Below are positions 48,803 to 60,480 of a DNA stretch of 64,000 bases, one piece after another (position 1 is the stretch's first letter; every line of letters starts with the position of its first letter). The notes below the pieces were generated by a model. That model did no database searches. It was not told where the DNA came from and saw nothing but the letters and a program-made list of their open reading frames with translations. The DNA is taken from assembly GCA_050084985.1 (NCBI GenBank), contig JBITNC010000001.1, forward strand, positions 73,346,001 to 73,410,000. The letters run 5' to 3'. The translations under genes and the position numbers were made by a program. This stretch comes from Nageia nagi (Eukaryota; Pinophyta).

Positions 48803-51800
48803 TTGCTACATAGATTCAAATCTGCTAGGGATCTAGGGTTTGAGAAAACGTTGCATGGTGAACCTATGTTGCATAGATCTAGATCTGCTAAGGATCAAGA
48901 TCAATTTGGGCATTTTTTATTCAAATCTGGATCTACCCAAGATCCATTTGGAGGAGAGGTTTTGATGCAAAAATATTTTGATGGCAGAGAAAACGCTGCC
49001 AAGGTTGCACCCATGCAACCACCTCCTCTACCATGACCACACAAGCCCATATTCCTTCCAAAACATGAGGCTAATGCAAGTTTGGTGTCACCGTTGGAGC
49101 TAAAAAATCTATTTCGTGAGTATTCCAAGAATACGACAAAATTCAAAGATGCAATGAGCTTTCAAAGTTACTTGGAGATCTTGGGGAGGAAGGTGAGTGG
49201 GAGTCACATGCAAGGAGGATCACAAGGGATGGAAAAGCGAGATCTACAACAAAAGTTGAGTAGGATGCAAGTGCCACTATATGATGGGGGAGATAAGATG
49301 ACAACTAGGGCATGGTTGTAGAAATTGCAAACATACTTCACCTTTAGCCCCATGATTGAGGAGGATGCGGTACAATTTGCTACTCTCTATTTGGATGGCG
49401 TGGCCTATAATTGGTGGCACCATGGTTTGACCACGTAGGGGCATGGAGTTGTTACCACTTTTGATGAGTTTATTAGGAGGGTTTTGGATTGCTTTAACGA
49501 AAAAGATGATGATGAGTATTTTCGGTATCTAGCATCGGTGAAGTAGAAAGGCATAGTGGGAGATTACATTACGGAGTTTCAGCAAAGTGCAGTCATGGTG
49601 CCTAGCATTTTAGAATAGAGGGTAATGTTTCTCTTCATGGAGGGGTTGCTTGAGCCATTGAGAGGCATGGTGAAGGCTTTCTCATTCACTTCTTTGCAAG
49701 ATGCCATCAAGAGGGCGTTAATTTTGGAGCCATCCATGATGATATATAAGCCCATCATTCCAAGAGGTTATACACGAACTCCTATTTGGTTTGCTCGTTG
49801 TTGCATGGAAAATGCAGATCTAGATCTCATGCTGATGATAGAAAGTTGGTGAAGAAAGGTATCCCAGTGTGGAATGTTTACCTGGTACCACAACAAGTTC
49901 AGGCACTTCTACATGAGGAATGATGAGTGGGAGTATGCCATTTATAAGGAGATTAAGGGAGAGTCTGTAGTCAAGAGGATATCTGACTCAGCCGTCTAGG
50001 CCATTTGTGGGCATGTGAAATTTTACCTACAGTATACTGAACACACCTACATCAGAGTTTATGGCTACGAGGAACAACCTCTTTTGCCGCCCAGGTATGC
50101 TAGTGATAGACTAGTCCTCATGGAATTTTCTAGGTAATTATTATTTTTGAAGGAAAGGGTGTGGAGAAAGAATGATGCTACCTTCAACCTACCAGTTGCT
50201 GTTTCAGGCTATGTTTGCCAAACATGGGTTGAAGCTAAGAGTATGAGAAAGGAGCTACAACAGTACACCTTTTATAAGAAGGTTGTGGCCAAAAACTATG
50301 ACCCATGAGGTGTTATGACCAACTTCTATGGTATTGCTTTTGTCAAGCTAGTGAGCTATAAGCACAAACCCTTGGGAAATGTGGGGAAATTTAGGAATCT
50401 AAGGGATGAGAAGAAGTTAGATGAGATTTATACAGCCCTAAATAAGAACAAGGGTCCTATCAAGTAAGGGAACAAGGAGGTCCCACTCAGAATTAGAAGT
50501 CTCCACCTTACAATAATGTGCCCCACGTTAGTTGGAAAGCCTCCCTTGCCTTCTCTTGGAAAGAGACAAGGGACCATTGGCCAACATGCCACCATGGGCA
50601 GCTCCAAACGAAAGGTGGAGGCCAATGCGGTAAGAATTAGCCAAGAGGTGATTGATCTTCAGGAGGCTAGCTATGACAATGTCCCTTTATGCATGTTGGA
50701 GAAGGCTGCTGTATACCCAAATGGAAGTTGTGCTGATGACTCTCTTGTGAAAGAGCCAAGTATTACTACACATGGAACCTTACGCGTCAAAGTTTGTAGA
50801 GAGAATATTCCCCCTCTACAACCTAGCTCTAGTTCTTCTAGTTCCTCCTCCTCTTCCTTAGATGAAGAGGGTTACAAGGAATTAGGCTCAGGAGTTGTAG
50901 AAGGTGGTGGTGATGATGATGATGTTGAGTCAAATGCCCTCGATGATGAAGTTTATCCTTCGCAAGAGGAGAATGTAGATATAGGAGCTTCTACACTAGA
51001 TGATAAAGAGAATGAAACTCTCCCACTAGATGATGATGAGATTATAGATATTGAAAAGATGGATGAGGCCGTCCAAGTCATTGGAGTAGAGTTTGCCAAG
51101 GAAGTGGGCACATCCAAAACTCCCCCTTCAAATAATAGGAAGAAATCATCTTCATCTTCATAGAAGGAACCACCCAAGAGGACTTGTAATGAAAGATCAC
51201 CCAAGCCTCGCAAAACGGTTATCTCACTAAGAGGAGGTGGTGGAGATGAAGAGGATTAAGGTGAGACTGGAGAGCAAAAGAAGAAAAGGAAGTAGGATCA
51301 ACACCAAGGCAAGGAGGTAGTTGTCATCTAGACTACTCCAACAAAAGGGGTGAGCAAAAGGGTAAGTAAAAGTAGAATGCTGATGCAAAGGTTTTCTCTC
51401 AAGCCAACCACTAAAAATCCCGAACTTGACCTGGATTCCTGTCTTAGAGCCTTGAACATGAGCACGGCTGATGATGATGACATTGACCGAAACTTGAGGT
51501 CAAGGATGAAGAATAAATTTTCGATGGTGAGAAAGTTCGTAGAGTCGAGACTTATGTCTCTACTAATAGAAATGAGATGTTTGTCAGCCATTGTTATACA
51601 AAGGAGAAACATCCCCGAGGGCCTAAATATTGTTTGATTGAAACTTTCAAAATGCCAGCTAGAATGGGATTGTCAGCAAGAAAGCATATCGTTGCTCAAA
51701 ATGCAGCTGTGATGGAGGAAGATGGCTATGAGGACAAGTAGAAAGTGAGATGGCTGAAGAAAGAACTTATTGCTAGCAGAAAAATGCTCAAGGAGTTTGA

Positions 51801-52530
51801 GGCAGTAAGCATGACTCGTGGAGAACTCAAAAGACAAGCTTCATTCAATGCAAAATGGGCAATGATGAGGGATACCTAGCACAAAGAGATGATGGAGACT
51901 ATTGAGAAGTTAGCTTCTCAAATATTTGGACACATTGAGGAAGGAGTTGAGTTGAGAGAAATAAAAACATAGATATTTGGCCTTCTCAAGAAATTGGACT
52001 CTCATCTCCCTACTATCATTAATCTCCAGAAGATTTTTGTTGACAAACCTGAGAAATTGGTCTACTGTTATGAATTTATGTACCATTATGATTGGTTGAA
52101 GCATGCTTTGGATAAATGCCAAATCGTGCTCAAGGCTAGAGTACCCTTGAAGAAGGATGTGGAGGAACAAATGACCCAATATACTTACCAGCTTCAATTT
52201 CAAGGGGAGAATGGTAATTCGCGAAAGAAAGAATACATTTTGGCAGAGGCACAAAACCTAATCAAGGAGCGTTTGGTAGTTGAAGATCTCAGTCTTCTAA
52301 AGGTAGAAAAACCCATCCATCATGAGAGGCAAATGGTCATCTAAAGGTTTCAAATGCAAGCTACTTTTTGGCAGATCGAGAGCTTCTACAGGGAGAATGG
52401 CAGCATTGTCAGCATGCTTTCAAGGGGAGTAAGGAAGGCATTGGCTTTCATGGACAAGACCATGGTCTCGTATGGCATCACTGACGAGGAGTGGAATTCC
52501 GTACGCCCCGAATCAAATCATGGGCAGATT
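48803..52530 (+). pseudogene. Gypsy gag fused in frame to an unrecognised large domain (domain X)
   Basis: From 48803 to about 51,620 one reading frame holds except for nonsense codons; a 1-base loss near 51,621 shifts it once, then it holds to 52531. Gag part (49,082-49,800): VSPLELKNLFREYSK, LSRMQVPLYDGGDKM, VAYNWWHHGLTT, FDEFIRRVLDCFNE, a gypsy capsid. Then, with no protease or RT, domain X: FYMRNDEWEYAIYKEIKGE, RVWRKNDATFNLPVAVSGYV, a Ser run and acidic tract (50,830-51,080), and a helical tail (51,650-52,500). In-frame stops are mostly TAG at presumed Gln. Domain X recurs at 63,541-64,000. Confidence 0.72.
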
Positions 52531-52533
52531 TGA

Positions 52534-53798
52534 TTTGCCCATAGATTTGATTTGCTTGCAGATTTGATCTGCATAATCGTTTTGGTTTTAAATGCATTTA
52601 TGTTTCTCAGACTATATTTGATTTGACCAATGCAAGGATGAGTTTTTGCTCCTGCCATTTCAAATGTCAAACTTTTTGGCTGTATCTGATTTTATTTTGA
52701 ATAGATTAGACATGTTACTTGCATTTTGTGGCTGTGGCATTTATTTTTTGTCAATTTTTAAGCCATGACAACTGGACTTGCATAGATGTGATGATATGAT
52801 TTTGCACAAATATGTGTTGACATGATGAGCATTGCATATCTGATTTTATGCCTGTAGGGCAATGTTGCATTTAAAGCATCTACTTTGTGGATTCTATATA
52901 TATCCCACTTTGGTCATTTTGAAGGGGATTTTTGCTATCAAAAGAAAGAAATGCTATGTTATGCTGCTGAACATCTTTTGCAAAGTTAGTTTCTTTCTAG
53001 AATAGTGGTTATAGTGCTTTGAAGAATGATATGACTCTTCCGTTCTATGGGATTGTGCATATGTCTTGTAAGATTTTCTTATTGGCTGAGTAATTTTGCT
53101 ACTTAGAAATCTATATTCAATTAGAAGTCTATATTCACATGTTGGTTATTAACTTATTTTCCTTCATCTTCACCTGTCATTGAGTCACCCATGTTGGACC
53201 GAACAACCCTGTGCTCTTGCTTAGTAGCAACTTGAGTTTTGCAATTTATTGCTAAGCTTGATAAGTGAATATAGCTTCTTAAAGAATCCGAGGAGTGAAC
53301 TATCAAGACACTGCATCACTGGTGAATGTTTCATTTGCCCATTTCTAAAATTCCCATTCATTATCCTCACATTCGTGATCTTTCTTTGCTTTCATTCACA
53401 TTTGTGATCTTTTCTTGCTTTTGAGCACACAATTTATGATTTAAGTCTTCACGGAGCCTAATTTGTATAAGGTTAACAATTGATATCTCCCACCGCTGAG
53501 CAACACCCCTATTGCATGTGAAACCTTGAGGTAGAGAGTCCTTTCAAGCGGAGGTAGGTAACACTGCTTCTCCCAAATGGTTTGGTTGTTTTGGAAGGAA
53601 AGATAAATATACCAACAAGACACACTGCAGAAATAAGTTTCATTATGTGGCATAATCCAAACTAATCATTCCCCACAATGCCTTTTCCATTATTCTTGCT
53701 ATTATATTGAATTTGCATTATACATCATGTTTGCTTCACTATTATATGGAATAGGATATTTCAAATTAATAATAGGAACAAATTCAATTCTCATCATC
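52534..53798. other. Non-coding, possibly LTR of the preceding element
   Basis: Starts with a GATTTGATTTGC-type short repeat (52,528-52,570). A TATA-like CTATATATATCCC occurs near 52,893, about 360 bp after the domain X stop, which would suit a 3' LTR, but no partner was found. The rest to 53,798 shows no gene; the 70-codon open stretch 53653-53441 is unremarkable. Confidence 0.3.
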
Positions 53799-54837
53799 TG
53801 AAACACACCAAATACAAATACACACAAAACAATAATAATTCCACAGGGCAAAATTTGATTTCTTTTATATTTTGTCTTTTCAATAAAGAAAGCTTGTAAC
53901 TACAGCAGATTATAGGTAACAAAGACAATGCGTTACAATTGTATATAAGCAAGACAACTACATATCACTAAACACACTTCAAAGAGCTGTAACACTTTCA
54001 AAACTCGAAACAAACCCCACAAGAACTAGATGAACAGCTGTATTATTATCTCCAAGCTAGACCACTGTTGGACAGATTTCTCAAAGTTGTTTTCAGTCGA
54101 TTATCTCAGCAAATAACACCCTCAGGCCAATAGCCTCTAAAGGTTGGATCTCTGCTCAAAAACTTCTAACTTGCCCTCCAATAGGTTGATTTACACTTCA
54201 GCTTCAATGATGTTTCCCAAATCACCAACCTTGATGTGGATTGGTCAGATTCAATTGGGTAGATAGCTCTAAGATCTGATCCTTCAAGCCTCCATTGAAT
54301 TGATCTCCAATGGGAACCCCAAGAAACTCCAGCAGAATGCAAGAGTCCAAAAGAACAAAGCTCTTCCAAATTCCAAATTCACCCTTTCTAAATGATCAAC
54401 TCTTCCTCTTAAATAGTCTTGGAAATTTTAATTTCAGCCTCTTGACATTTACAAAAGTCTGTCTTATAATAGTTACAATTCTCTTCTATGGCAGTTACAA
54501 AAGCATTAAATAATACCTTAAGACTTTGACCTCATAACAGTTACTTTTGCCAAAATGGTAGTTACAAATACTAGAGACATTTAAGACTGCCTTATCATCC
54601 CAACCATCAAGCTATCATCCCAACCATTAAGCTAAAAATGTGTACCAAGTCAATGACATTATTTAATACCTTTTTTCTTGTCCCAAAACTATTCTAAATA
54701 CATAACCAACTCCCTAAACACTTATACTAACAATAAAACTTCTCAAAACACACTAACCCAACCCTTAGAGGCCAGCAAACACAACAAAACATAAATTTGA
54801 AATGTTTACAAGGTTGGAAATATTTTGTGACATTACA
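53799..54837 (-). repeat. Left LTR of the 2.9-kb element
   Basis: TGAAACACACCAAATAC...GACATTACA, matching 55696-56715 at roughly 93-95% by eye. Contains repeated AACAGTTAC(A/T)-type words (AGTTACAAAAG, ACAGTTACTTTTG). The 67-codon frames inside it are shadows. Confidence 0.93.
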
Positions 54838-54940
54838 AGTCCATCCCTCCAGAATTGCTTGTCCTCAAGCAATGCCAACACAACCTCATTATCATCTGAT
54901 TGAGCAAAACCGAATCCAACTATGATCCCAGGGGCCCAAA

Positions 54941-55543
54941 TCAATCGCAAGAAAAACCCATCAAGCTCTTCAGCAAATTTATCTCACGGGCATTGGCAGG
55001 TGCAACTTCAGAATTTTTATATGTCCAGTCAGCGCGAAGCTTACAAATAGCTGCATTAGCAGCATCTACAAACCACTCATCCTCTGGTAAAGCACTTTTA
55101 AGATCTAAATCAACCATCTCCAAGGCATTTTCTTTGAAAACTACCTTATTCTTTTCAGCTATCACTCTATGGTTGTGCCCAATATCTAACACTTCTTCAA
55201 AGTTCACCCCATCTTCAATGCTAGGAGTTTGATCAACTTCAATTTTCTCTACTCCATTTTTTACCTCCTCTTGCTGCTGCTTCAATGCTATTTGTGTAGA
55301 TCTAAGCTTTTCAAGTGTAGATCTAGGCTTTCCAAGAGCATATCTAGGTGGTTTTTGTGACTGACCTCTCTTGGCATCAACTCTGTTGCTTTTCCCTTTC
55401 ACCTCTTTCGCGAAAATTTTCCAGTAACTTTCAAAGGAAACTAGGTTTTTGAAATTCTCATATTTCCCTTCATATTCTTCAAATATGGCATACACTTTCC
55501 CTTCATATTCCAAAATTAGGGCATCCAACTCATTAGGAGACAC
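54941..55543 (-). CDS. Internal ORF of the 2.9-kb element, gag N-terminal-like
   Basis: 200 codons without a stop. It starts VSPNELDALILEYEGKVYAI and continues FKNLVSFESYWKIFAKEV, resembling the start of the gag at 49082 (VSPLELKNLFREYSK...MSFQSYLEILGRKV). A Lys/Gln-rich middle (LKQQQEEVKNGVEK) looks coiled. The capsid core WxxHG/GxAxxWW region is absent, so it is a truncated gag. The first codon here is GTG; no in-frame ATG follows the upstream TGA near 55,590, so an ATG would need a lost frame or other initiation. It is open but function is unknown. Confidence 0.55.
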   Translation of the reverse strand: MSPNELDALILEYEGKVYAIFEEYEGKYENFKNLVSFESYWKIFAKEVKGKSNRVDAKRGQSQKPPRYALGKPRSTLEKLRSTQIALKQQQEEVKNGVEKIEVDQTPSIEDGVNFEEVLDIGHNHRVIAEKNKVVFKENALEMVDLDLKSALPEDEWFVDAANAAICKLRADWTYKNSEVAPANAREINLLKSLMGFSCD

Positions 55544-55695
55544 AAACCTTAGATCAGCCTCTTGTGGCCCTAGTTGGTTAAGTCTTCATTCCATCCTGTC
55601 CATAACACCAAACATTCGCAGCTGATCCCTCTGTATTGCAAAGATCAAATCCTTCATTGTTCACAGGTTGGCAGGAAACCAGCTCTGATACCACT

Positions 55696-56715
55696 TGAAT
55701 CACACTAAATACAAATACACACAAAACAATAATAATTCCATAGGGTAAAATCTGATTTCTTTTATATTTTGTCTTTTCAATAAAGAAAGCTTGCAACTAC
55801 AGCAGATTACAGGTAACAAAGACAATGCATTACAATTGTATGTAAGCAAGACAACTACAGATCACTAAACACACCTCAAAGAGCTGTAACACCTTCAAAA
55901 CTCAAAACAAACCCCACAAGAATTAGACGAACAGTTGTATTATTGTCTCCAAGCTAGACCACTGCTAGATAGATTTCTCAGAGTTGTTTTCAGTCGATTA
56001 TCTCAGCAAATAACACCCTCAGGCCAATAGCCTCCAAAGGCTGGATCTCTGCTCAAAAACTTCTAACTTGCTCTCCAATAGGTTGATCTACACTTCAGCT
56101 TCAATGATGTTTCCCAAATCATCAACCTTGATGTGGATTGGTTAGATCCAATTGGGTAGATAGCTCTAGGATCTGATCCTTCAAGCCTCCATTGAATTGA
56201 TCTCCAATGGGAACCCCAAGAAACTCCAGTAGAATGCAAGAGTCCAAAAGAGCAAAACTCTTCCAAATTCCAAATTCACCCCTTCCAAATGATCAACTCT
56301 TCCTCTTAAATAGTCTTGGAAATCTTACTTTCAGCCTCTTGACAGTTACAAAAGTCTACCTCATAACAGTTACAAATCCTCTCCTATGGCAATTACAAAA
56401 GTATTAAATAATACTTTAAGACTTTGACCTCATAACAGTTACTTTTGCCAAAATGACAGTTACAACTACTAGAGACATTTAATACTGCCTTATCATCCCA
56501 GCCATCAAGCTAAAAACGTGTACCAAATCAATGACATTATTTAATACTTTTTTTCTTGTCCCAAAACTATTCTAAATACATAACCAACTCCTTAAACACT
56601 TATACTAACAAAAAAACTTCTCAAAACACACTAACCCAACCCTCAAAGGCCCACAAACACAACAAAACATAAATTTGAAATGTTTACAAGGCTGAAAATA
56701 TTTTGAGACATTACA
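55696..56715 (-). repeat. Right LTR of the 2.9-kb element
   Basis: TGAATCACACTAAATAC...GACATTACA, 1,020 bp, 5' LTR in minus orientation. The primer-binding site is at about 55682-55695 and the exact target duplication TCATC follows. Confidence 0.93.
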
Positions 56716-56720
56716 TCATC

Positions 56721-57912
56721 TCTAGAATCTCTTCAAGACATTGCACATCACATGGATAAAATTCTGCTAGGAAGGTTTCTTAAAATGACATTGAAATTTG
56801 TACTGGATGAGAACAAGCAACGTTAAATTCTACTGTTGTATAACATCTTCTTAGCTTTGCAGTTGATTCCCAGTTTTTCCCGTAAGTGGATGTTTGGCAG
56901 TGCTTTCTAAACTTTGCCAAAAGTTATAAGTGGTTTTATACTTGCACAGAGCACAATGAGAAAGGGGAAACATGGGAACTTCAGTTAAACAATTAATATA
57001 CATATACAAAATATTAAAATTTACCTATAATATAGCGTTTCCAAGTTAACTTTCTCAGTGGAATAATGTCTTTTAACTTGCCCAAAATTAACAGGTACAA
57101 ACCTATTTCAATTGAGATCCGCATATGATTTATAAGTTACGTTTCTGCTTATTGTTCTTTTTCCTTTATACTGTTATTGTTTTGTAAAGTTGGATAATAG
57201 AGTCAGCCTCGATGTTTTGCAGTAATTTTATTTTTCATTGTGCTTATGGAATGCTTATAAACTATTGAAATTTTTTCATAGGTTCAAAGATAGGATATTG
57301 TAAACTGTAGTACAGGCTATCTGTGTTAGCAGTCTTACATGTATTTGTATTTGTGAGACTTTCTTTACCTTGTGCCCTTGTATGTTAGAGCCCACGAATA
57401 GGTTAGTAAAATCTGATTTGGTTTCACCTTTGAGACGCCTTTATTTAGAAGAAAGGGAAAAGAATCTTCCCAATTTATTTGATTCAAAAGGAAGCAAAGG
57501 TTTTGGACCTTCATCTTAGATGTAATGTAATGCTAACTGCGTTCCTTTTCCAGTATAACTATAAATAATATAAAATAAATTACTTAGTGGACATGAAAGT
57601 GTCGTATGGTATGGGAAGCAGTTCTCATAATATCAGATGGTAGAGTTTAAATTCAAAACATAAACGGATATAAGAATTAAAGTACCTTTCAAGTTAGTGT
57701 TTTTTTTAAAAAAAAAAAAATTTAAAGCATTGTTCCTATAAACTTTATTTGAAATGGTGAGAGCTATTTTTGACAAACAAGGTCACACCAACAAAGAAAA
57801 TGTCTTACATTTGTGAAATCAGATGATTTGATGGATGTTTCTGTCTATGGAGAAAATGTGGCTCTGACGTATTATTGATGTCTCATTTGGTAGGTCAATA
57901 TGGTTTTACCAG
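56721..57912. other. Likely intron or upstream region of the metallophosphoesterase gene
   Basis: AT-rich, with a T-run/A-run (57,695-57,720) and no transposon features. In the exon frame there is a stop at 57865 and no ATG before the first clear exon, so the gene's start must lie upstream in an exon I could not locate here or left of the 2.9-kb element. A pyrimidine-rich TTTTACCAG ends at 57912 as a plausible acceptor. Confidence 0.45.
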
Positions 57913-58895
57913 TTAAGTGATGCCGTTCAAGTGCTCAATTCCACATATACTGATTGCCTTATACCACCTTATTTCGAGGTGAGGACCCCAATTTGCTTTG
58001 GGAATAGTGGTAGAGGGAGACTGTCAACTAGACTTCTCAGAAGAATACATTATTCGAGTTTGGCTAGAAGATGTAACATAACGCCAATTGTGGGTCATTC
58101 ATCTCCAAGAAACACAAAAGTTTCAGGGGTAAGAGTGTATGTTATTTCTGACTTGCACACAGACTACAAAGAAAACATGGCTTGGGTGAAAAGAATTTCA
58201 AAAACTACATACAAAGGAGATATTCTTATTGTTGCAGGAGATGTTGGCGAAAAATTTGAGAATTTTGTTTTAACAATGAGAGTCCTGAAGGAAAGGTTTA
58301 TGCATGTTTTCTTTGTACCTGGCAACCATGATGTGTGGTGTCGCAGCAAAGATGAGCAATATGTAAGGTCTTTTCTCTCCTTTGGTTGACTATAATAAAC
58401 TGTCAACACTGCTTTACAAGGCTGGCTATAGTGGATAATGAGTGCATTGACTTGAGAAACGATGTCCAAGATGCTTTCTTGTTCAACTATAATTTATTTT
58501 AAAAGCTGTTTTTATGGTGCTTTAATGTTACTACACATTGGTTTGCAATTGTATATTACTAAGAAAGCAGCTTTAAGTATTCCAGGGTGATTCACTGGAG
58601 AAGTTCGGTGCATTGATGGAAGCTTGCAGTGCCCTAGGTGTGGTAACCGAACCAAAATTGATAAATGGAGTGGGAATTATTCCGCTTTTCTCTTGGTATC
58701 ACGAGGTAGCTATATTATGTCTCCATTCTTTGCAAGGTTCTTTATCATAAGAATAATGTATAGAAATTCCCAGTAAAAGGATTAATGATTTCAGTCAATA
58801 TGAAGAATATTTATATTGAGATGTCTTCTATTGATTTGCAGAGCTTTGATAAAGAGAATGATATAACTGGTGTCAAAATTCCATCCTTAAAGATG
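57913..58895 (+). CDS. Metallophosphoesterase (calcineurin-like), three exons, partial at both ends
   Basis: Exons 57913-58362, 58586-58705 and 58842-58895 join in phase 0 with GT-AG borders (GTAAGG...TTCCAG; GTAGCT...TTGCAG; then GTATTA). Motifs of the two-metal active site: VISDLHTDY (D-x-H), IVAGDVGE (GDxx) and FFVPGNHDVW (GNHD). Exon 2 gives GDSLEKFGALMEACSALGVV and INGVGIIPLFSWYHE, exon 3 SFDKENDITGVKIPSLKM. This matches a plant family of soluble calcineurin-like phosphoesterases; substrate unknown. The N-terminus (Arg/Ser-rich) may include an organelle-targeting segment. No in-frame ATG, so an upstream exon is needed. The C-terminal exon(s) were not found. Reading frame intact. Confidence 0.9.
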
Positions 58896-59675
58896 GTATT
58901 ATCCTACCTTGTACTAATCTTCTATGTTGTTTGTTGATGTTGGAAAATATACAAGGCTTACTATTTCTGTTTTTATGTTGAACTCCTCGCAGTATAAACA
59001 ATTCTTACATTTCAACTGAACTGCTTATCTCAAAGTAGCTTTCAAGGAGTTGACTACATAATTTATTTTCATTCTTGCTGATAAAGTAGGTAGTCTATTT
59101 TAATCTTTTAATTTGAAATTGTAGACTTTTTTGATTAATTGGTAGAAGGGATGTTGAAAGGGGTCCAATCTTTTTACAAGCAATTTGGAAATCGAGACAT
59201 ATCACCATCATGTGATATTTGAGACATATGTGAGGGGTGAAATTTGAACATGTGACTCTCTTTCCATCACAACCATTGTTCACCCAGTGGCCCTAATATT
59301 CTTGTGAGGATACATTGTACTGGAGAACAGTTCATATGCCAGACTTGTAATATAGTTTCTACTTGGAATTACCGCACTTGAACTTTATTGAGAGTTCATA
59401 CTTCATCCAGTGTAGCCTTCTTGTGGCTGTTTAAATGGAATTTACTTTGGTCTAAGATTTCTTAACGAACTACCATGTTAGCATGAGCCTTGTTAAGATT
59501 CTCTTTAGCCTAATATTGCATATTGTGTCATTAATATTTTAATTCATGGCAGTAAATCATGGCTAAGATTGTAATGATCTAGATGGCATGGGAATTCCGG
59601 CTGCTATATAAGAATGCCATTATTCGTGTTCTGCCCTTCTAGGATTGTTCATTTGAATAATGGCTCACTCCTGTT
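58896..59675. other. Probable third intron of the metallophosphoesterase gene
   Basis: Begins with donor GTATTA after KM at 58895. No further metallophosphoesterase exon was found in the rest of the window, so the intron is long or the gene is cut. No repeat or transposon is clear in this part. Confidence 0.45.
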
Positions 59676-60480
59676 CATTTGTAGAAAGAAATTGGTGGAG
59701 AGCCTCCCTTCTAACCTTGATCCTCCTCGTGATGTCTGTGAGGGATATATTCTTGGCAAGGATCACAAAGAATGATTTGAATTTGGAAAGTCACACCAAG
59801 CATCTAAACTTTTGGAATTGATTTGCTCAAATTTGTGTGGGTCTGTGTGTACTACATCACTTTGTAGGGCTAGATATCTTTCCACTTTCATTGATGATTG
59901 CTGTAATGGTTGTGAATGAAATGTAATACTGATGTCTTTGACAGCTTAATTGAGTTCAAGGCATCGGTGCCGTAGTGGAAATGCCATCGAGGTTTTACTG
60001 ACTGACAGAAAATGAGGGTATGCGAGTGGCAATTTTGAGGCATTTGTAGAAGTCATGCACCATACAAAAGAATGCAGTACCTTGTTATATAGGAGTGACA
60101 CAATGAAATAATAGGGTCCTTAAGATGCATGCTTCATGTTGATGATTGATATGTTCACAGAAAAAATGGTGAATTGTGCTTGATACATCATGAACCATTT
60201 TCACAATACAACTGTTAGCGGTATGACCCTTGAAGAGAAGTGGCGAAACTTCAAAGTCTTTGGATGGGAGATGTGGGCCCATATCTTTAAGGGGAAGAGG
60301 CCCAAGTAAGAGCCAAAGAGCCATAAGTACAATTTTATAGGGTGTAGGAAGGAGCCTTCCAATTGTATGATTCTATCAAAAGGGAGGTGATTGCTTGTAG
60401 TGGTGTGAGATTTGAGAAGGGATTTTCTTCTAATAGCTTTTTTGAGCATCCACAACATCTTGTTGGGGATTATGACTTCA
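59676..60480 (+). pseudogene. Ty1/copia gag-pre-integrase/integrase fragment
   Basis: Plus-strand text gives LDPPRDVCEGYILGKDHKE (usual CxxCxxGKxxR), LICSNLCGSVCTTSL and RYLSTFIDDC (usual HSDLCGP... RYFLTFIDDxSR), DRK-GYASGNFEAFVE (usual SDNGGE-xS-FxxF), then VFGWEMWAHIFKGKRPK and YNFIGCRKEPS. Stops are frequent. No LTR or reverse transcriptase was found around it, so it is a truncated relic, probably inside an intron of the preceding gene. The family differs from levels 1-3. Confidence 0.7.

Larger units (their letters stand above)
53799..56715 (-). mobile_element. Non-autonomous gypsy-like LTR element, 2.9 kb
   Basis: LTRs 53799-54837 (1,039 bp) and 55696-56715 (1,020 bp) are flanked by exact TCATC copies (53794-53798, 56716-56720). 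Minus orientation: AGTGGTATCAGAGCTGG (primer-binding site, initiator-Met type) follows the right LTR, and CTGGAGGGATGGACT abuts the left LTR. The internal region is only 858 bp and holds a single open frame of 200 codons. With LTRs longer than its interior and no pol it is a small LARD/TR-GAG-like element, probably inserted near or in the metallophosphoesterase gene. Confidence 0.93.

Noticed and set aside
57931-57933. Start codon of the metallophosphoesterase at 57931
   Set aside because: The codon is GTG, not ATG, and the frame stays open upstream to a plausible splice acceptor at 57912; a true start must be in another exon.
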